Origin: Pseudobacter ginsenosidimutans
GTDB lineage: Bacteria > Bacteroidota > Bacteroidia > Chitinophagales > Chitinophagaceae
Length of the DNA stretch: 64,000 nucleotides
Reading direction: 5' to 3'
Assembly (NCBI RefSeq): GCF_007970185.1
Contig: NZ_CP042431.1
Location: 7,237,342-7,301,341 of the forward strand
Below the pieces are notes generated by a model, which was not told where the DNA came from, made no database searches, and was given only the letters and a program-made list of their open reading frames with translations. Positions 25,325 through 33,534 of this stretch are shown here, in pieces (the first letter of the stretch is position 1; every line of letters starts with the position of its first letter). Made by a program: the position numbers and the translations under genes.

Positions 25325-25528
25325 TTAGTGAGCAGGAGCAGCAGCTGGCTTAGTAGTGTCAGCAACAACAGTAGAATCTACTTTCTGAGCAGCAGAGTCA
25401 GTAGTTGCAGGTGCAGCTTCCGGAGCAGTCTGGATGGCGCTAGAGTCAGTCTTAGGTGCTTCAGTAGTTGCAGAGTCATTACAAGCAGCGAAAGCGGCTA
25501 CAGCGAATACAAACAGGAGCTTTTTCAT
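25325..25528 (-). CDS. 67-aa Ala/Thr/Pro-rich lipoprotein
   Basis: A lipoprotein signal (MKKLLFVFAVAAFAAC, Cys16) is followed by about 50 low-complexity residues of Ala, Thr, Pro, Ser and Asp (NDSATTEAPKTDSSA and so on). It has no domain. Such short disordered lipoproteins are common in Chitinophagaceae. Its own promoter region lies toward the sigma gene and two terminators follow it. Confidence 0.7.
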   Translation of the reverse strand: MKKLLFVFAVAAFAACNDSATTEAPKTDSSAIQTAPEAAPATTDSAAQKVDSTVVADTTKPAAAPAH

Positions 25529-25663
25529 TGTTTCTTTTTGTTTTGTTATCGAATGATTTAAGGATTAATACCCGGATCAGGAAAAGGTAACCTCGACATT
25601 TAAAAAATTTCGTAATTTTTTTTCCTGGCCCGGAATTCGCGATCTTGCGAAGCTGGATTCTCC

Positions 25664-26299
25664 ATGTTAAAATATGGAGGCCGTGGGTTACTTCTCTCTA
25701 ATTTGGGTATTAATAAAAGGTTACGCGTGAAAACAGACCCCAGGGAAATAGCATTATTGGAAGGACTGGCAAAGAACGACAGACAGGCCATTGAAACCAT
25801 TTATAAACAGCATTATAATATGGTTCAGTCGCTGATAATCAACAATAACGGCTCAGTAGACGACGCAAGGGATATTTTCCAGGAAGCCATGATCGTACTC
25901 TACGAAAAGGCTAAATCAGGCACTTTCGAGCTCAACTGTCTTTTGAAAACCTACCTGTACTCTGTGTGCAGACGCCTTTGGCTCAAAAAATTGCAACAGC
26001 AGCAGAAGATGGTGCCCGATATCAACGGTCTGGAAGAAATGATCCCGGTGGAAGAAGAAATCGACCAGCATGGTCAGCGCAGTGCGGCTTACCAGATGAT
26101 GGAAAAAGCCATGATGAATCTCGGAGAACCCTGCCGCAGCCTGATTGACGCTTTCTACCTGCAGAAAAAGAGCATGACCGATATTGCCAGCTTTTTCGGC
26201 TATACCAATGCCGATAATGCCAAGAACCAGAAATACAAATGTTTGATGCGACTGAAAAAACTTTTTTTCAGCGCCTACAAAAACAATAATAACCTGTGA
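25664..26299 (+). CDS. ECF-type sigma-70 family RNA polymerase sigma factor
   Basis: The protein (211 aa from the first ATG) has sigma region 2 (AIETIYKQHYNMVQSLIINNNG, DARDIFQEAMIVLYEKA) and region 4 (LIDAFYLQKKSMTDIASFFGYTNADNAKNQKYKCLMRLKKLF). It lacks regions 1.1 and 3, as ECF factors do. The start is uncertain: an ATG at 25664 adds about 20 residues before the usual ECF N-terminus, and the GTG at 25727 is an alternative. Its stop overlaps the start of the next gene as TGATG, so the two products are translated together. The partner is therefore the probable anti-sigma factor. Confidence 0.88.
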   Translation: MLKYGGRGLLLSNLGINKRLRVKTDPREIALLEGLAKNDRQAIETIYKQHYNMVQSLIINNNGSVDDARDIFQEAMIVLYEKAKSGTFELNCLLKTYLYSVCRRLWLKKLQQQQKMVPDINGLEEMIPVEEEIDQHGQRSAAYQMMEKAMMNLGEPCRSLIDAFYLQKKSMTDIASFFGYTNADNAKNQKYKCLMRLKKLFFSAYKNNNNL

Positions 26300-27396
26300 T
26301 GGAAGATGTACAATTGATGGATGCCATTGAACGCTACCTCCGCAATGAAATGCCCCAGGAGGAAAGGGCGCACTTTGAGCAGCTGCGTAAATCAAATCCT
26401 GACATTGACCAGCTGGTGGTGGAGCATACCATGTTCCTTCAGCAAATGGACCAGTTCAGTGAGTGGAAAGATTTCAAAGCCACTCTCCAGGATGTTCATC
26501 ATCAACTGGCGGATGCCGGTGAGATCAGGGAAGGCCAGCCTAAAGCCACCGTAGTTTCCCTTCTTCGCAAATACAAGAAAGTAATGGCTGTGGCCGCGTC
26601 CATCGCCGGTATCACCACTGTACTCATTGCAGGTGGTGTAAGCTGGTACACACGCCAGGCCAGCAATGCAGAACTGCAACAACTGCGCCGCGAATTCAAA
26701 ATAGAAGTAGCCAATAAAAAGAACGAGGTGCTGGACGAAGTGAACGCCAAAATGTCCAAAGCCCCTCAAAATGCCGAATTGATCTCCGGTGGTACTGGTT
26801 TCCTCATCGATGGAAAAGGTTACCTGGTCACCAATGCCCACGTGATCAAAGGCGGCAGCACCTTTGTAGTGCAATCGAACAAAGGCCAGGAATTCCGCGC
26901 AAAAACAGCTTACGTAAATTATAATTCAGATATCGCCATCCTCAAGATCAGCGATGAAGACTGGAAAACGCATAGCGTTCTCCCCTACTCCTTCCGCAAA
27001 GGAAATTCCGACCTTGGTGAGCCCCTGTTCACACTGGGCTTCCCGCGTGAAGAGATCGTATACAACGAAGGATACATGAGCGCCAAAACAGGTTATAACG
27101 GCGATACCCTCACCTGCCAGATCGGAGTACCTGCCAACCCTGGTAACTCAGGCGGCCCTGTGTTCAACAAGAACGGTGAAGTGATCGGTATCATCAACAC
27201 AAGACTCAGACAGGCTGAAGGCGTAGTATTTGCCCTCACCGCTAAAAATATTATTCGTACGCTGGAGACAATTAAAAAGGAAGACAGCACGTTTAAAAAC
27301 CTGAAGCTTCCTCAGAATACACAGATCAAGGGAATGGACCGTGTGCAACAGATCAAGAAGATCGAAGACTGTGTATTCATGGTTAAAAGCTACTGA
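26299..27396 (+). CDS. Membrane protein: anti-sigma-like N-terminus fused to trypsin-like (S1C) protease
   Basis: The 365-aa protein has three parts. Residues 1-94 are cytoplasmic-looking and start IERYLRNEMPQEERAHFEQL, which resembles the short helical N-terminus of Bacteroidota anti-sigma factors. A single membrane segment lies at about 96-116, preceded by RKYKK, so the N-terminus should be inside. A coiled-coil-like stretch (124-152) then leads to a trypsin-like domain with His181 (TNAHVIK), Asp211 (NSDIAIL) and Ser284 (GNSGGPV). No PDZ domain follows. The start overlaps the sigma factor stop. I infer a sigma regulator with a periplasmic protease sensor or effector; a plain membrane protease is the alternative. 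Confidence 0.75.
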   Translation: MEDVQLMDAIERYLRNEMPQEERAHFEQLRKSNPDIDQLVVEHTMFLQQMDQFSEWKDFKATLQDVHHQLADAGEIREGQPKATVVSLLRKYKKVMAVAASIAGITTVLIAGGVSWYTRQASNAELQQLRREFKIEVANKKNEVLDEVNAKMSKAPQNAELISGGTGFLIDGKGYLVTNAHVIKGGSTFVVQSNKGQEFRAKTAYVNYNSDIAILKISDEDWKTHSVLPYSFRKGNSDLGEPLFTLGFPREEIVYNEGYMSAKTGYNGDTLTCQIGVPANPGNSGGPVFNKNGEVIGIINTRLRQAEGVVFALTAKNIIRTLETIKKEDSTFKNLKLPQNTQIKGMDRVQQIKKIEDCVFMVKSY

Positions 27397-27450
27397 TCAA
27401 ACTTCTTGTTTGCATTTTGTAAAGTTTCCAATTTAGCTCTGATAGTAAAA

Positions 27451-27477
27451 AGCCCCGTTGCATTACTGCACGGGGCT
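27451..27477. terminator. Bidirectional terminator
   Basis: AGCCCCGT and ACGGGGCT pair across an 11-base loop, with AAAA on the left and TTAT on the right. It separates the protease gene from the convergent nucleotidyltransferase gene. Confidence 0.75.
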
Positions 27478-27501
27478 TATTCGTTCTATGATCATTGATG
27501 A

Positions 27502-28374
27502 TTATTTCCACAATGCGGGAGGATACTCACCTGCAGCCACAAGCGCTTCCAGTGCGGCTTTCACTTCAGGAGCATCTTCCTTGTACGTTACACCGAACCA
27601 TTTGGAAGAAGTAGGGATCACCCTGATTACACCGGCCTTGTCTTTGATGAACTGATCAGCCACCAGCGGAATGAAGAACTCCGCTTTCGGATTGGTTCTG
27701 TTGGCAGCTTCGAATTCCCTGAACATATTTTCAGTGTATGTGAACACCGCAGGATCGAAACACCAGAAGTTCATGCTCACTTTGGAATCCAGCGCCAGTT
27801 CTTTAGGCTCCTGGTTATCGTCTGTGAGGATCTTACCGTCTTGCTGCTGGATGTTCAGTCTTTCTGCGATAGCGCTCAGGTTGCCTTCTGCATCCACCTG
27901 GCAAACGCCCCGGTTTACGGTACCATTGTCTGACAATGTTTTCAACAGTTCATATCCGATGATGGAATACACATCGGGCTTCACATCGGTAGTGAGGAAT
28001 TTATATGATTTCTCGAAAGCATCGCGGCCATAAAAATCATCTGCATTGATCACAGCAAATGGTTCTTTGATGGTGTCTTTACCGCAGAGGATGGCTTGTG
28101 CGGTTCCCCAGGGCTTTGTTCTTCCTTCGGCCACTTCCTGGTATACATAATCGATCTCCACTTTTCCTTCGAGCCTGGGCTCGAAAATAGCGGCAAAATC
28201 CTGTTTGAATTCCTTCCTGATGATGAATACCACCTTCTTGTAACCGGCGCGGATAGCATCATAGATCGAGTAATCCATAATGGTTTCGCCTCCGGGTCCA
28301 AATGATTGTATCTGTTTCATACTGCCATAGCGCGAAGCCATTCCGGCCGCCAGTATTAAAAGAGTTGGTTGCAT
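27502..28374 (-). CDS. Sugar-phosphate nucleotidyltransferase family protein
   Basis: The 290-aa protein has the NTP-transferase fold: LLILAAGMASRYGSMKQ is the signature loop (GxGxR variant AAGMASRYG), AVINADDFYG supplies the metal-binding Asp pair, and KVSMNFWCFDP lies near the sugar site. It should join a sugar phosphate to a nucleotide in the cytoplasm; which sugar cannot be read. The start (ATG at 28374) overlaps by two bases the first ATG of the divergent ACC-deaminase-like frame, so no true promoter gap exists if that ATG is used. Confidence 0.85.
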   Translation of the reverse strand: MQPTLLILAAGMASRYGSMKQIQSFGPGGETIMDYSIYDAIRAGYKKVVFIIRKEFKQDFAAIFEPRLEGKVEIDYVYQEVAEGRTKPWGTAQAILCGKDTIKEPFAVINADDFYGRDAFEKSYKFLTTDVKPDVYSIIGYELLKTLSDNGTVNRGVCQVDAEGNLSAIAERLNIQQQDGKILTDDNQEPKELALDSKVSMNFWCFDPAVFTYTENMFREFEAANRTNPKAEFFIPLVADQFIKDKAGVIRVIPTSSKWFGVTYKEDAPEVKAALEALVAAGEYPPALWK

Positions 28375-29353
28375 GTTTGTCTGTTTGTTTTATAAATTCA
28401 CGCACGAAAATATAAAAATATGCGATATTAGAAATTTGTTCCGCCCATCAACATATCATCAATCGATTGATCTGCATAAAGCCATCATTCAACCACTGCC
28501 ATTGGCGGCAGGCATTACTGCCAGCATACTCCGCCTGGATCTTATACACCCTGTGATCTCGGGAAACAAATGGTTCAAACTGAAGTATCACCTGCAAGCC
28601 GCTATGGAAGCGGGTTCCAAAGGCTTACTAACATTCGGTGGCGCCTGGAGCAATCATCTTGTTGCCACTGCTGCTGCAGCAGCGGAATTGTCTCTTCCAG
28701 CTGTGGGTATTGTGCGCGGAGAGCGGCCGGCACAACTCAGCGCTGCATTGCAGGATGCAACAGATGCAGGCATGTTATTGCATTTCGTCAGCAGATCAGC
28801 GTATGCCGATGAATCTGTTCTGCATACTGCGATGCAGGAACAGTTCCCGGGTTATTACCTGGTGCCACAGGGAGGCCAGAGCGAAGCCGGTGTGTGTGGG
28901 GCTGCAGATATAATGCAACTGGTCCCCGATGCCGCACAATACACGCATATCGCCTGTGCGGCAGGTACAGGAACCATGATGGCGGGCCTGGTTGAGGCGA
29001 GTAATCCACAACAACAAGTGTTAGGTTTCAGCAGTCTCAAACTCAGCAACACTGATGATAACAGCCTTGCCAGTTTCCTGGAAGCCCGGACTACCAAACA
29101 CAATTACCAGTTCATCTGGCAATACCATTTCGGTGGCTATGCGCGGAAAACCACAGTACTCACGGGTTTCATGAACAACCTGTTTCAGCAAACCGCTATT
29201 CCCACGGATATCGTATATACCGGAAAACTCTTATATGGGTTGAATGATCTGGCTGCAGGAAATTTTTTTCCGGCCAATAGCAGGTTGCTGGTGATACATA
29301 GTGGTGGGTTACAGGGGAATCGGTCGCTCCCGGCGGGTTTACTGGACTATTAA
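28373..29353 (+). CDS. ACC deaminase / D-cysteine desulfhydrase family PLP enzyme
   Basis: This PLP-dependent fold-type II enzyme has the lysine block SGNKWFKLKYHL, the FGGAWSNHLVATAAAA phosphate region, the glycine-rich CAAGTGTMMAGL and the C-terminal HSGGLQGNRSL. These fit 1-aminocyclopropane-1-carboxylate deaminase or D-cysteine desulfhydrase; the exact reaction is not visible. The start is doubtful. The ATG at 28373 overlaps the divergent start, and residues up to about 25 are not family-like. A TTG at 28436 is a good alternative. No other in-frame ATG lies before the conserved core. Confidence 0.82.
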   Translation: MFVCLFYKFTHENIKICDIRNLFRPSTYHQSIDLHKAIIQPLPLAAGITASILRLDLIHPVISGNKWFKLKYHLQAAMEAGSKGLLTFGGAWSNHLVATAAAAAELSLPAVGIVRGERPAQLSAALQDATDAGMLLHFVSRSAYADESVLHTAMQEQFPGYYLVPQGGQSEAGVCGAADIMQLVPDAAQYTHIACAAGTGTMMAGLVEASNPQQQVLGFSSLKLSNTDDNSLASFLEARTTKHNYQFIWQYHFGGYARKTTVLTGFMNNLFQQTAIPTDIVYTGKLLYGLNDLAAGNFFPANSRLLVIHSGGLQGNRSLPAGLLDY

Positions 29354-29363
29354 TGGCAGGGAT

Positions 29364-29391
29364 TTTGACAATGAATCGATCGTTATATTTG
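29364..29391 (+). promoter_or_regulatory. Bacteroidota-type promoter of the FN3-like secreted protein
   Basis: TTTG at 29364-29367 and TATATTTG at 29384-29391 are spaced by 16 bases. The box lies 43 bases before the ATG at 29435. Confidence 0.55.
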
Positions 29392-29434
29392 CACCTTCAA
29401 TAATACAGTACTAAAATCACACGTTATAGCAATC

Positions 29435-30391
29435 ATGAGCAAGCTGTGGGTCGCGTTTTTGATGTTGGTTTCTTTCTCATCCTTTGCACAGGATACCTTG
29501 CCCCGGTTCACCGTAACCACCAGGGGGTACAATAAAGCTATCATCAGCTGGACGAATAATTACACCAGCGTTACACAGATCAACGTTCAGCGGTCATTCG
29601 ACAGCTCCAAAGGTTTCCGCACCATCCTCAATGTTCCCGACCCCACCGTTCCGCAAAATGGTTTCGTAGATACCAAGGCACCCGCACAAAATATGTTCTA
29701 CAGGCTTTTCATTGTGCTGGAAGATGGCAACTATATTTTCAGTCCGGCCCAGAGGCCTTACTGGGATACTCTTGGCGCCATCCGTCCGGATTCCAAAGAA
29801 TTCTCGCTCACAGGAGAGAACAATAACAGGCGCATCGTTGCAGCAGACAATATGAGCCAGCGTGAAGTGGAACAACTCAAGGCTGAGCTCCGCGAAGCCA
29901 CAAAGAAAGCTACGGCAAAACCCAATACATCCGTACCAACCCCCAATGCCACCGCAGCTCCCAAAGCGCCCGAACGCTATTTCATTGTAAAGAAAAAAGA
30001 TTCCATCCTTTTCAATATTCCTGAAAAAGGGTTCAAGAAATTCAGAGACTCTATCGTCTACCGCACAAAAGATACAATGGCCTTCAAGAATCTGGACACC
30101 ATCGTACTGCGCCCCTTCATTCCGCGCGAGATCTACAAACCTTCACGTTTTGTGTATACAGACAAAGACGGGAATGTTGTGATCGACCTTTACGATGCAC
30201 TGAAGAAAGATTATGAGGTGAAATTCTTCGATGAGAAACAAACGCCCATCTTCGATATCCATAAAGTAAAGGACCCTATGCTGATCATAGACAAAGTGAC
30301 TTTCCTCCGTTCGGGCTGGTACAGGTTTGAATTATATGAAGAAGGGAAGCTGAAAGAAACACATAAGGTGTTTATTCCAAAAGATTTTTAA
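29435..30391 (+). CDS. Secreted protein with fibronectin-III-like N-terminus, function unknown
   Basis: The 318-aa protein has a signal peptide (cleavage after SSFAQ). Residues about 24-105 form a fibronectin type III-like beta sandwich (KAIISWTNNYTSVTQINVQRS, FVDTKAPAQNMFYRLFIVLEDGNYIFSP). An Ala/Pro/Thr-rich linker follows (about 160-188), then a C-terminal part rich in beta strands (ERYFIVKKKDSILFNIPEKGFKKFRDSIVYRTKDTMAF). No catalytic motif or T9SS signal is visible. It converges with lipB with a gap of 31 bases. Confidence 0.75.
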   Translation: MSKLWVAFLMLVSFSSFAQDTLPRFTVTTRGYNKAIISWTNNYTSVTQINVQRSFDSSKGFRTILNVPDPTVPQNGFVDTKAPAQNMFYRLFIVLEDGNYIFSPAQRPYWDTLGAIRPDSKEFSLTGENNNRRIVAADNMSQREVEQLKAELREATKKATAKPNTSVPTPNATAAPKAPERYFIVKKKDSILFNIPEKGFKKFRDSIVYRTKDTMAFKNLDTIVLRPFIPREIYKPSRFVYTDKDGNVVIDLYDALKKDYEVKFFDEKQTPIFDIHKVKDPMLIIDKVTFLRSGWYRFELYEEGKLKETHKVFIPKDF

Positions 30392-30422
30392 GATCACTTA
30401 GCGTATAGCCAGCAACGTAAGT

Positions 30423-31133
30423 TTATTGTAACACCGCACCAAAAACTTTCTCGAAATTCCTTTTCACTTTTTCTTTTACCTCTTCCATCGGTAAGGGATA
30501 ACCGAGCTCTTTTTCGAGTGAGGTCACAGTTTTGTTCTCAATGCCGCAAGGCACTATATAGTTGAAGTAATTCAGATCGGTATTTACGTTGAAAGCAAAT
30601 CCGTGCATCGTTACCCAGCGGCTGCAGCGGATGCCCATAGCGCAGATCTTGCGTGCGCGGGTGATATCATCGGGGTCGAGCCATACGCCTGTTTCTCCGG
30701 GAGAGCGATCCCCTTTCAGGCCGTATTCAGCCATGGTAAGAATGATCACTTCCTCCAGGTTGCGAAGATATTTTCCGATATCTGTATAGAATTGTTCGAG
30801 ATCGATGATAGGATAGCCAACGATCTGTTGCGGCCCATGGAAAGTGATATCGCCGCCCCGGTTGATCTTGAAGAATTCAATTCCCTTTGCATTGCGGTCT
30901 TCCTCACTGATCAGCACATGTTCCATCTTTCCACTCTTGCCAAGCGTGTAAACAGGAGGATGCTCCACCAGCAAAAAATGATGTGCAATGGGCTCCGGAT
31001 CGGGTTCCACCTCTGATGAAACAGCGAAAGCCTTTGATTTCTTCTCTACTTTTTGTTTCAACAGTTGCTCCTGGTAATCCCAGGCAGCCTGGTAAGACAT
31101 ATTGCCGAGGTCTTCAAAAATGACGGGAATCAT
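30423..31133 (-). CDS. lipB: Octanoyltransferase LipB
   Basis: LipB transfers octanoate from acyl carrier protein to lipoyl domains, the first step of lipoate synthesis. The 236-aa protein shows the family blocks: EHPPVYTLGKSG, NRGGDITFHGPQQIVGYPIIDL, GVWLDPDD, KICAMGIRCSRWVTMHGFAFNVN and the catalytic Cys in NYIVPCGI. There is an insertion of about 20 residues after position 35 (VEKKSKAFAVSSEVEPDPE). Its ATG follows a TATCTTTG box (minus strand, 31138-31145) by only 4 bases, which suggests a leaderless message. Confidence 0.93.
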   Translation of the reverse strand: MIPVIFEDLGNMSYQAAWDYQEQLLKQKVEKKSKAFAVSSEVEPDPEPIAHHFLLVEHPPVYTLGKSGKMEHVLISEEDRNAKGIEFFKINRGGDITFHGPQQIVGYPIIDLEQFYTDIGKYLRNLEEVIILTMAEYGLKGDRSPGETGVWLDPDDITRARKICAMGIRCSRWVTMHGFAFNVNTDLNYFNYIVPCGIENKTVTSLEKELGYPLPMEEVKEKVKRNFEKVFGAVLQ

Positions 31134-31137
31134 CCTG

Positions 31138-31145
31138 CAAAGATA
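31138..31145 (-). promoter_or_regulatory. -7 box of lipB, four bases before the start codon
   Basis: Plus-strand CAAAGATA reads TATCTTTG on the minus strand, matching TAnnTTTG. The ATG begins 5 bases on. No TTG at the right upstream distance was found. Confidence 0.45.
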
Positions 31146-31199
31146 CTGCTTTGCAGGCTTTGGGGAACAGGAGACAACTGCCCTGCATATTTATGAGGA

Positions 31200-31742
31200 T
31201 CAATTGATTGACGCGGCATTATATTTTTTCACCAGGGCAAGTACGGTTTTATACTTGAGCCCTTTGGTCTTTTCCAGTTCGCTGAGTACTTCCGGGTTAT
31301 CGTCAATAAGCCCTTTCAGTTCTTCCTTTTTTTGTTCTTTATTGGCGCCAAGTCCTTCCGTAAATACCTGCACAACAGTTCTGCCCTTCACGGCATAGAT
31401 CTGGCGCGTGGTCATATTCTGACCATGACTCATGAGGTAGGAAAATAACTGGATCCGTCCATTTTCGATCCGCTCACACCATTGGTCATTCGCCACTCCG
31501 CGAATACGCATCGATCTGAAAAAAGCTGAATCTTCACGAACGAATACAAACTTGTAATCGGTGGCTTTCAGGGTCACTTTGCCGCTGTCTGTTTCCAGGA
31601 TATGACTTCTTAAAAGATTGGATCTATGCCTACCCCAAACTGTATCTCCCTGGTTAGAAACAGCATAATCAAGTTCCTCTTTCTGTGCAAAGAGAGCAGG
31701 GATCGATCCCAGTAAGCAGATCATCAATAACGGTACTTTCAT
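31200..31742 (-). CDS. Secreted hypothetical protein
   Basis: A 180-aa protein with a signal peptide (cleavage after ALFAQ). The mature part has a beta-rich half (DYAVSNQGDTVWGRHRSNLL, LKATDYKFVFVREDSAFFRSMRI) and a basic helical tail (LKGLIDDNPEVLSELEKTKGLKYKTVLALVKKYN). The opening resembles Bacteroidota periplasmic proteins of unknown function that begin G(D/S)TIxG, but I cannot name a family. It follows the GH87-like gene by 73 bases on the same strand and may be the last gene of that operon. Confidence 0.7.
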   Translation of the reverse strand: MKVPLLMICLLGSIPALFAQKEELDYAVSNQGDTVWGRHRSNLLRSHILETDSGKVTLKATDYKFVFVREDSAFFRSMRIRGVANDQWCERIENGRIQLFSYLMSHGQNMTTRQIYAVKGRTVVQVFTEGLGANKEQKKEELKGLIDDNPEVLSELEKTKGLKYKTVLALVKKYNAASIN

Positions 31743-31815
31743 GATTTGTGAATTCTATTACATGTAAGGTATGTCAGCCTGAGGAAATTTGCAAAGAGTT
31801 AACGCATCGGAGACC

Positions 31816-33525
31816 TTAATGAAGGATACTGAAGTTGCCCTCCTCAGGCACCGATACCGGCAGACCAGCCTTTATCAGTCTGAGAGATCCGCTGGCTCCT
31901 GGCACAACCAGCAGTCCATTTTTCTCTTTTTTTCCTTCTGTGCTGATATTGATCAGTTCTGCCTCTTTCAGTATTCCTTTTTTATCGTTTGTATTTTTTG
32001 AGATGATGCGGATGGCATTTGAAAGGCTTTCTTTGATGACGATGTTTTTGATCACCAAACCGGCAATGGTTCTTTTATCCGTACAAATCTCGATAGCACC
32101 CCGCCAATCCCACTCATGATCAAACCCTCCGCTGCTCTCAATTACACAGGAGTCCAGCATTGTTGTTCCGGAAAAATTATTGTTTATGCCCCTGCTTTGA
32201 TTTTCTGTTGGAAATGTAGTACTGATCAAGATCCCCGCCCCCTGCGTTATATCCGTGAACAGGCAATGACGGATGCTATTGCTTTCTCCACCATATACTG
32301 CCGCACCATTGGCCAGAAAAGGCAATTGTGCCGTGCAATGTATAATGAGATTATTACCGGGTTTATATTGTTGTTTACCAAACGAAGCAGGCCAGATGGC
32401 AAAGCCATCATCGCCCGTGCCACGCGTTGTACAGTTTTCCATGATCGAATTCGCCATGCCTACACAAAAGTTGATCCCATCGGCAATAGTGTTGCGAAAC
32501 CGGCAACCGGAAACTTTCAGTGCTGTTGAGTTTTCCACCCAAATCCCCACTTTCGTATGTTCGATCCAGATATTGCTGATGGATGAATTTTCGCCGAATG
32601 ATCCTACGATACCATCATTGTCCTCTTTATCGCTTCTGTAATTCAGTGCGCCATCGATACTGAAATCCGACAGATGGATATTACTGCCTTTTCCTTTCAG
32701 CCGCACTCTCCTGCTGGCCTGTGCATAAAGGTTCTTGTCTCCCTTGAGGATCGTATGCCAGATACCCGCACCCTGCATTTTTATGTTGGAGGGAAAAATA
32801 AGATCACCGGAGATCTTGTATTCACCGGGTGGTATCCAGATTGTTTGTTTCGTTGTTGCCGCTTGTTCTATACATTTCCTGAATACAAGTGTATAGTCAT
32901 CCTGTTGGAGATATTTTTTGAATACAGGATCGGTTACCCAAATTATATTTTCCGGAGCCTCCAATACCGGAGGGGCTTCTTCGAAATCGATGAGATCGAT
33001 GATACAATACGCAGCTTTATCATCCTGTTCATTGCCGCGCCTGATCTGAACAATATCTCCTTTGCTGATATTAATATCTTTGATGCGGACCTCATCATAG
33101 AAATGCCTGGGCTTGCCGGTGTCAGGAACATTCGAAAATGGATAATGACCATACAGCCAGTTATTGTAAGATGAGATGCCGCAATTTTTTACAGTTTTTC
33201 CATTCACTAAAATATCCAGCGAAGAACTCAGGCCTTTTCCGATTGCATTATCGGGCAGACTATACCGGATCACTAATGTATTGGAAAAAACGGGTGCAAT
33301 GGTTTCAATAAAATGTGCTTTCGTTTCAAGCCGTACTGCCATTCTTCCTGAGGATTCTGTTTCCACCAAATGCGGGTCTGTGCTTTGCTGAAGCAGGATA
33401 CCATTAGTGTGCATATCCTCCGCTTCGATGGTGGTCCAGCTCATCACAGCACCAGGTCTCACCTGGGCTGATGGCTGGAAACAGAACAAGAAGGATATAA
33501 CGCCAATAAGTAACCGCTTTCCCAT
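31816..33525 (-). CDS. GH87-like alpha-1,3-glucanase (mutanase/mycodextranase type)
   Basis: A 569-aa exported protein (signal peptide ending PSAQ). Residues about 28-182 form a CBM35/CBM6-like module opening SWTTIEAEDMHTNG. A right-handed beta-helix follows, with WIPPGEYKISGDL, MQGAGIWHTILKGD, IEHTKVGIWVEN and DGINFC. Asp349 (TIADGINF) and the pair Asp372/Asp373 (TGDDGFAIW) have the same 23- and 24-residue spacing as the three catalytic aspartates reported for GH87 alpha-1,3-glucanase. No T9SS tail is present. It starts 9 bases after the adhesin-like gene, so they are one operon. Activity is inferred; a related beta-helix glycosidase family is the alternative. Confidence 0.72.
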   Translation of the reverse strand: MGKRLLIGVISFLFCFQPSAQVRPGAVMSWTTIEAEDMHTNGILLQQSTDPHLVETESSGRMAVRLETKAHFIETIAPVFSNTLVIRYSLPDNAIGKGLSSSLDILVNGKTVKNCGISSYNNWLYGHYPFSNVPDTGKPRHFYDEVRIKDINISKGDIVQIRRGNEQDDKAAYCIIDLIDFEEAPPVLEAPENIIWVTDPVFKKYLQQDDYTLVFRKCIEQAATTKQTIWIPPGEYKISGDLIFPSNIKMQGAGIWHTILKGDKNLYAQASRRVRLKGKGSNIHLSDFSIDGALNYRSDKEDNDGIVGSFGENSSISNIWIEHTKVGIWVENSTALKVSGCRFRNTIADGINFCVGMANSIMENCTTRGTGDDGFAIWPASFGKQQYKPGNNLIIHCTAQLPFLANGAAVYGGESNSIRHCLFTDITQGAGILISTTFPTENQSRGINNNFSGTTMLDSCVIESSGGFDHEWDWRGAIEICTDKRTIAGLVIKNIVIKESLSNAIRIISKNTNDKKGILKEAELINISTEGKKEKNGLLVVPGASGSLRLIKAGLPVSVPEEGNFSILH

Positions 33526-33534
33526 TTTTACAAT

